DNA of 64,000 nt from JAEINY01 sp942490535 (GTDB lineage Bacteria; Bacteroidota; Bacteroidia; Bacteroidales; Marinilabiliaceae). The notes under the pieces are model-generated. The model was given only the letters and a program-made list of their open reading frames with translations, ran no database searches and was not told the origin of the DNA. Shown here piece after piece: positions 63,414 to 64,000 of this stretch. The first letter of the stretch is position 1, and each line of letters opens with the position of its first letter. The translations under genes were made by a program, and so were the position numbers. The stretch is from positions 310,001-374,000 of the forward strand of contig CALNXQ010000004.1 in assembly GCA_942490535.1 (NCBI GenBank), written 5' to 3'.

Positions 63414-63797
63414 ATGAAAATAGGACATATAGCCATTTGGACTAACGACTTGGAAGCCATGAAAGCCTTTTATACGGGTTACTTTGGAGGCGTCAGTAAT
63501 GAAAAATACAGCAATCCAATCAAGCAATTTGAATCCTATTTTATTACGTTCGAAAGTGGCGCTCAATTAGAACTTATGCGCAAGGCATCCATAGTTGAAT
63601 CGATTGGAACTGATGAGCGTTTGGGGATCACTCATATCGCCTTTACATTGGGGTCAAAGGAAGCCGTTATTGCGCTTACTGAACGGCTTCGTTCAGATGG
63701 TTTTCGCATTGTGGGTGAACCCCGCACCAGCGGCGATGGCTATTTTGAAAGTGTGGTACGTGATGTGGAAGGGAATCGAATAGAATTGGTGGTCTGA
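63414..63797 (+). CDS. VOC-family (glyoxalase/bleomycin-resistance fold) protein
   Basis: This 127-residue protein has paired beta-alpha-beta-beta-beta units: MKIGHIAIWTNDLEAMKAFYTGYFG and GITHIAFTLGSKEAVIALTERL, ending VVRDVEGNRIELVV. H5, the Glu in LELMR and the final Glu in IELVV are likely metal ligands. The substrate is unknown. Nothing is recognised in the last 200 bp of the window. Confidence 0.9.
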   Translation: MKIGHIAIWTNDLEAMKAFYTGYFGGVSNEKYSNPIKQFESYFITFESGAQLELMRKASIVESIGTDERLGITHIAFTLGSKEAVIALTERLRSDGFRIVGEPRTSGDGYFESVVRDVEGNRIELVV

Positions 63798-64000
63798 TCT
63801 GTTAAGGAGCTAATAAGGGAGCGCGCATTGTATAATAGTCGTACTGCTCATAGGTTGAAAATATATTCCGAGTAAGGAGTGGATAAGTGTTCTTTCAATT
63901 GAAGGAGTGATTGTCTAAGGGGATCACCAACTTTAATCATTTATAGGTGAACATTCGCCAAAAATTTTGTTGGGTTACGGATGAATGCAGGACCTTAATT

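Overview
The window looks like a Bacteroidota chromosome. Supporting signs are a type IX secretion C-terminal sorting domain (32154-34763), lipoprotein signals of the SCxKK/SSC kind, AT-rich leaders with poor Shine-Dalgarno sequences, an IS91-type transposase paired with a tyrosine recombinase, and a LytTR/His_kinase pair. I see no rRNA or tRNA and cannot fix the genus.

Left flank (1-15240): a truncated amidase, a class D beta-lactamase, an M28 peptidase, an orphan NarL-type regulator, a compact cheW-mcp-cheA cluster, a small membrane protein, and a reverse-strand run of six-hairpin glycosidase, GT4 glycosyltransferase and PIG-L deacetylase. A tandem array of about 226-bp units follows (13561-14570), with single diverged relatives at 1653 and 47287, then an HU-like protein.

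Centre (about 15240-35920): this is the notable part. Mostly single plus-strand, AT-rich genes of largely unknown function are separated by 84-145 bp imperfect palindromes that end in GTTRRRY-like cores. The first 9-10 bases of a segment are repeated as the reverse complement at the end of the same segment: GTTAGCCCCT/AGGGGCTAAC, GTTGTGTGG/CCACACAAC, GTTAGCCATA/TATGGCTAAC and GTTGCCACAC/GTGTGGCAAC. This is the layout of integron gene cassettes with attC sites. No canonical integron integrase is visible. The only tyrosine recombinase is the partner of an IS91-like HUH transposase, and the 2.45-kb element carrying both has landed inside one attC-like site. Three group II intron copies (one complete with a maturase, one without an ORF, one 3' fragment) also sit at attC-like sites. 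Cassette contents include a DKNYY protein, a DUF4145 protein, an M15 peptidase with two coiled-coil membrane proteins, a zinc-ribbon/membrane pair, an NHL lipoprotein, a thioredoxin-like protein, a large FG-GAP T9SS protein, a nitrilase-family hydrolase and non-coding repeat cassettes.

Right flank (35927-64000): a Hint-domain exported protein and ordinary chromosomal genes follow. They include a PLD-family lipoprotein, an Eis-like acetyltransferase, RsgA, a TetR regulator sharing an exact palindromic operator with a divergent-context MBL-fold hydrolase, an epimerase/reductase, a LytS/LytTR two-component pair, a GH95 fucosidase, a patatin/outer-membrane protein, a decayed class B1 metallo-beta-lactamase pseudogene, and a run of small membrane, lipoprotein and DUF genes ending with a VOC protein. 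All identifications are by reading motifs; no database search was run.
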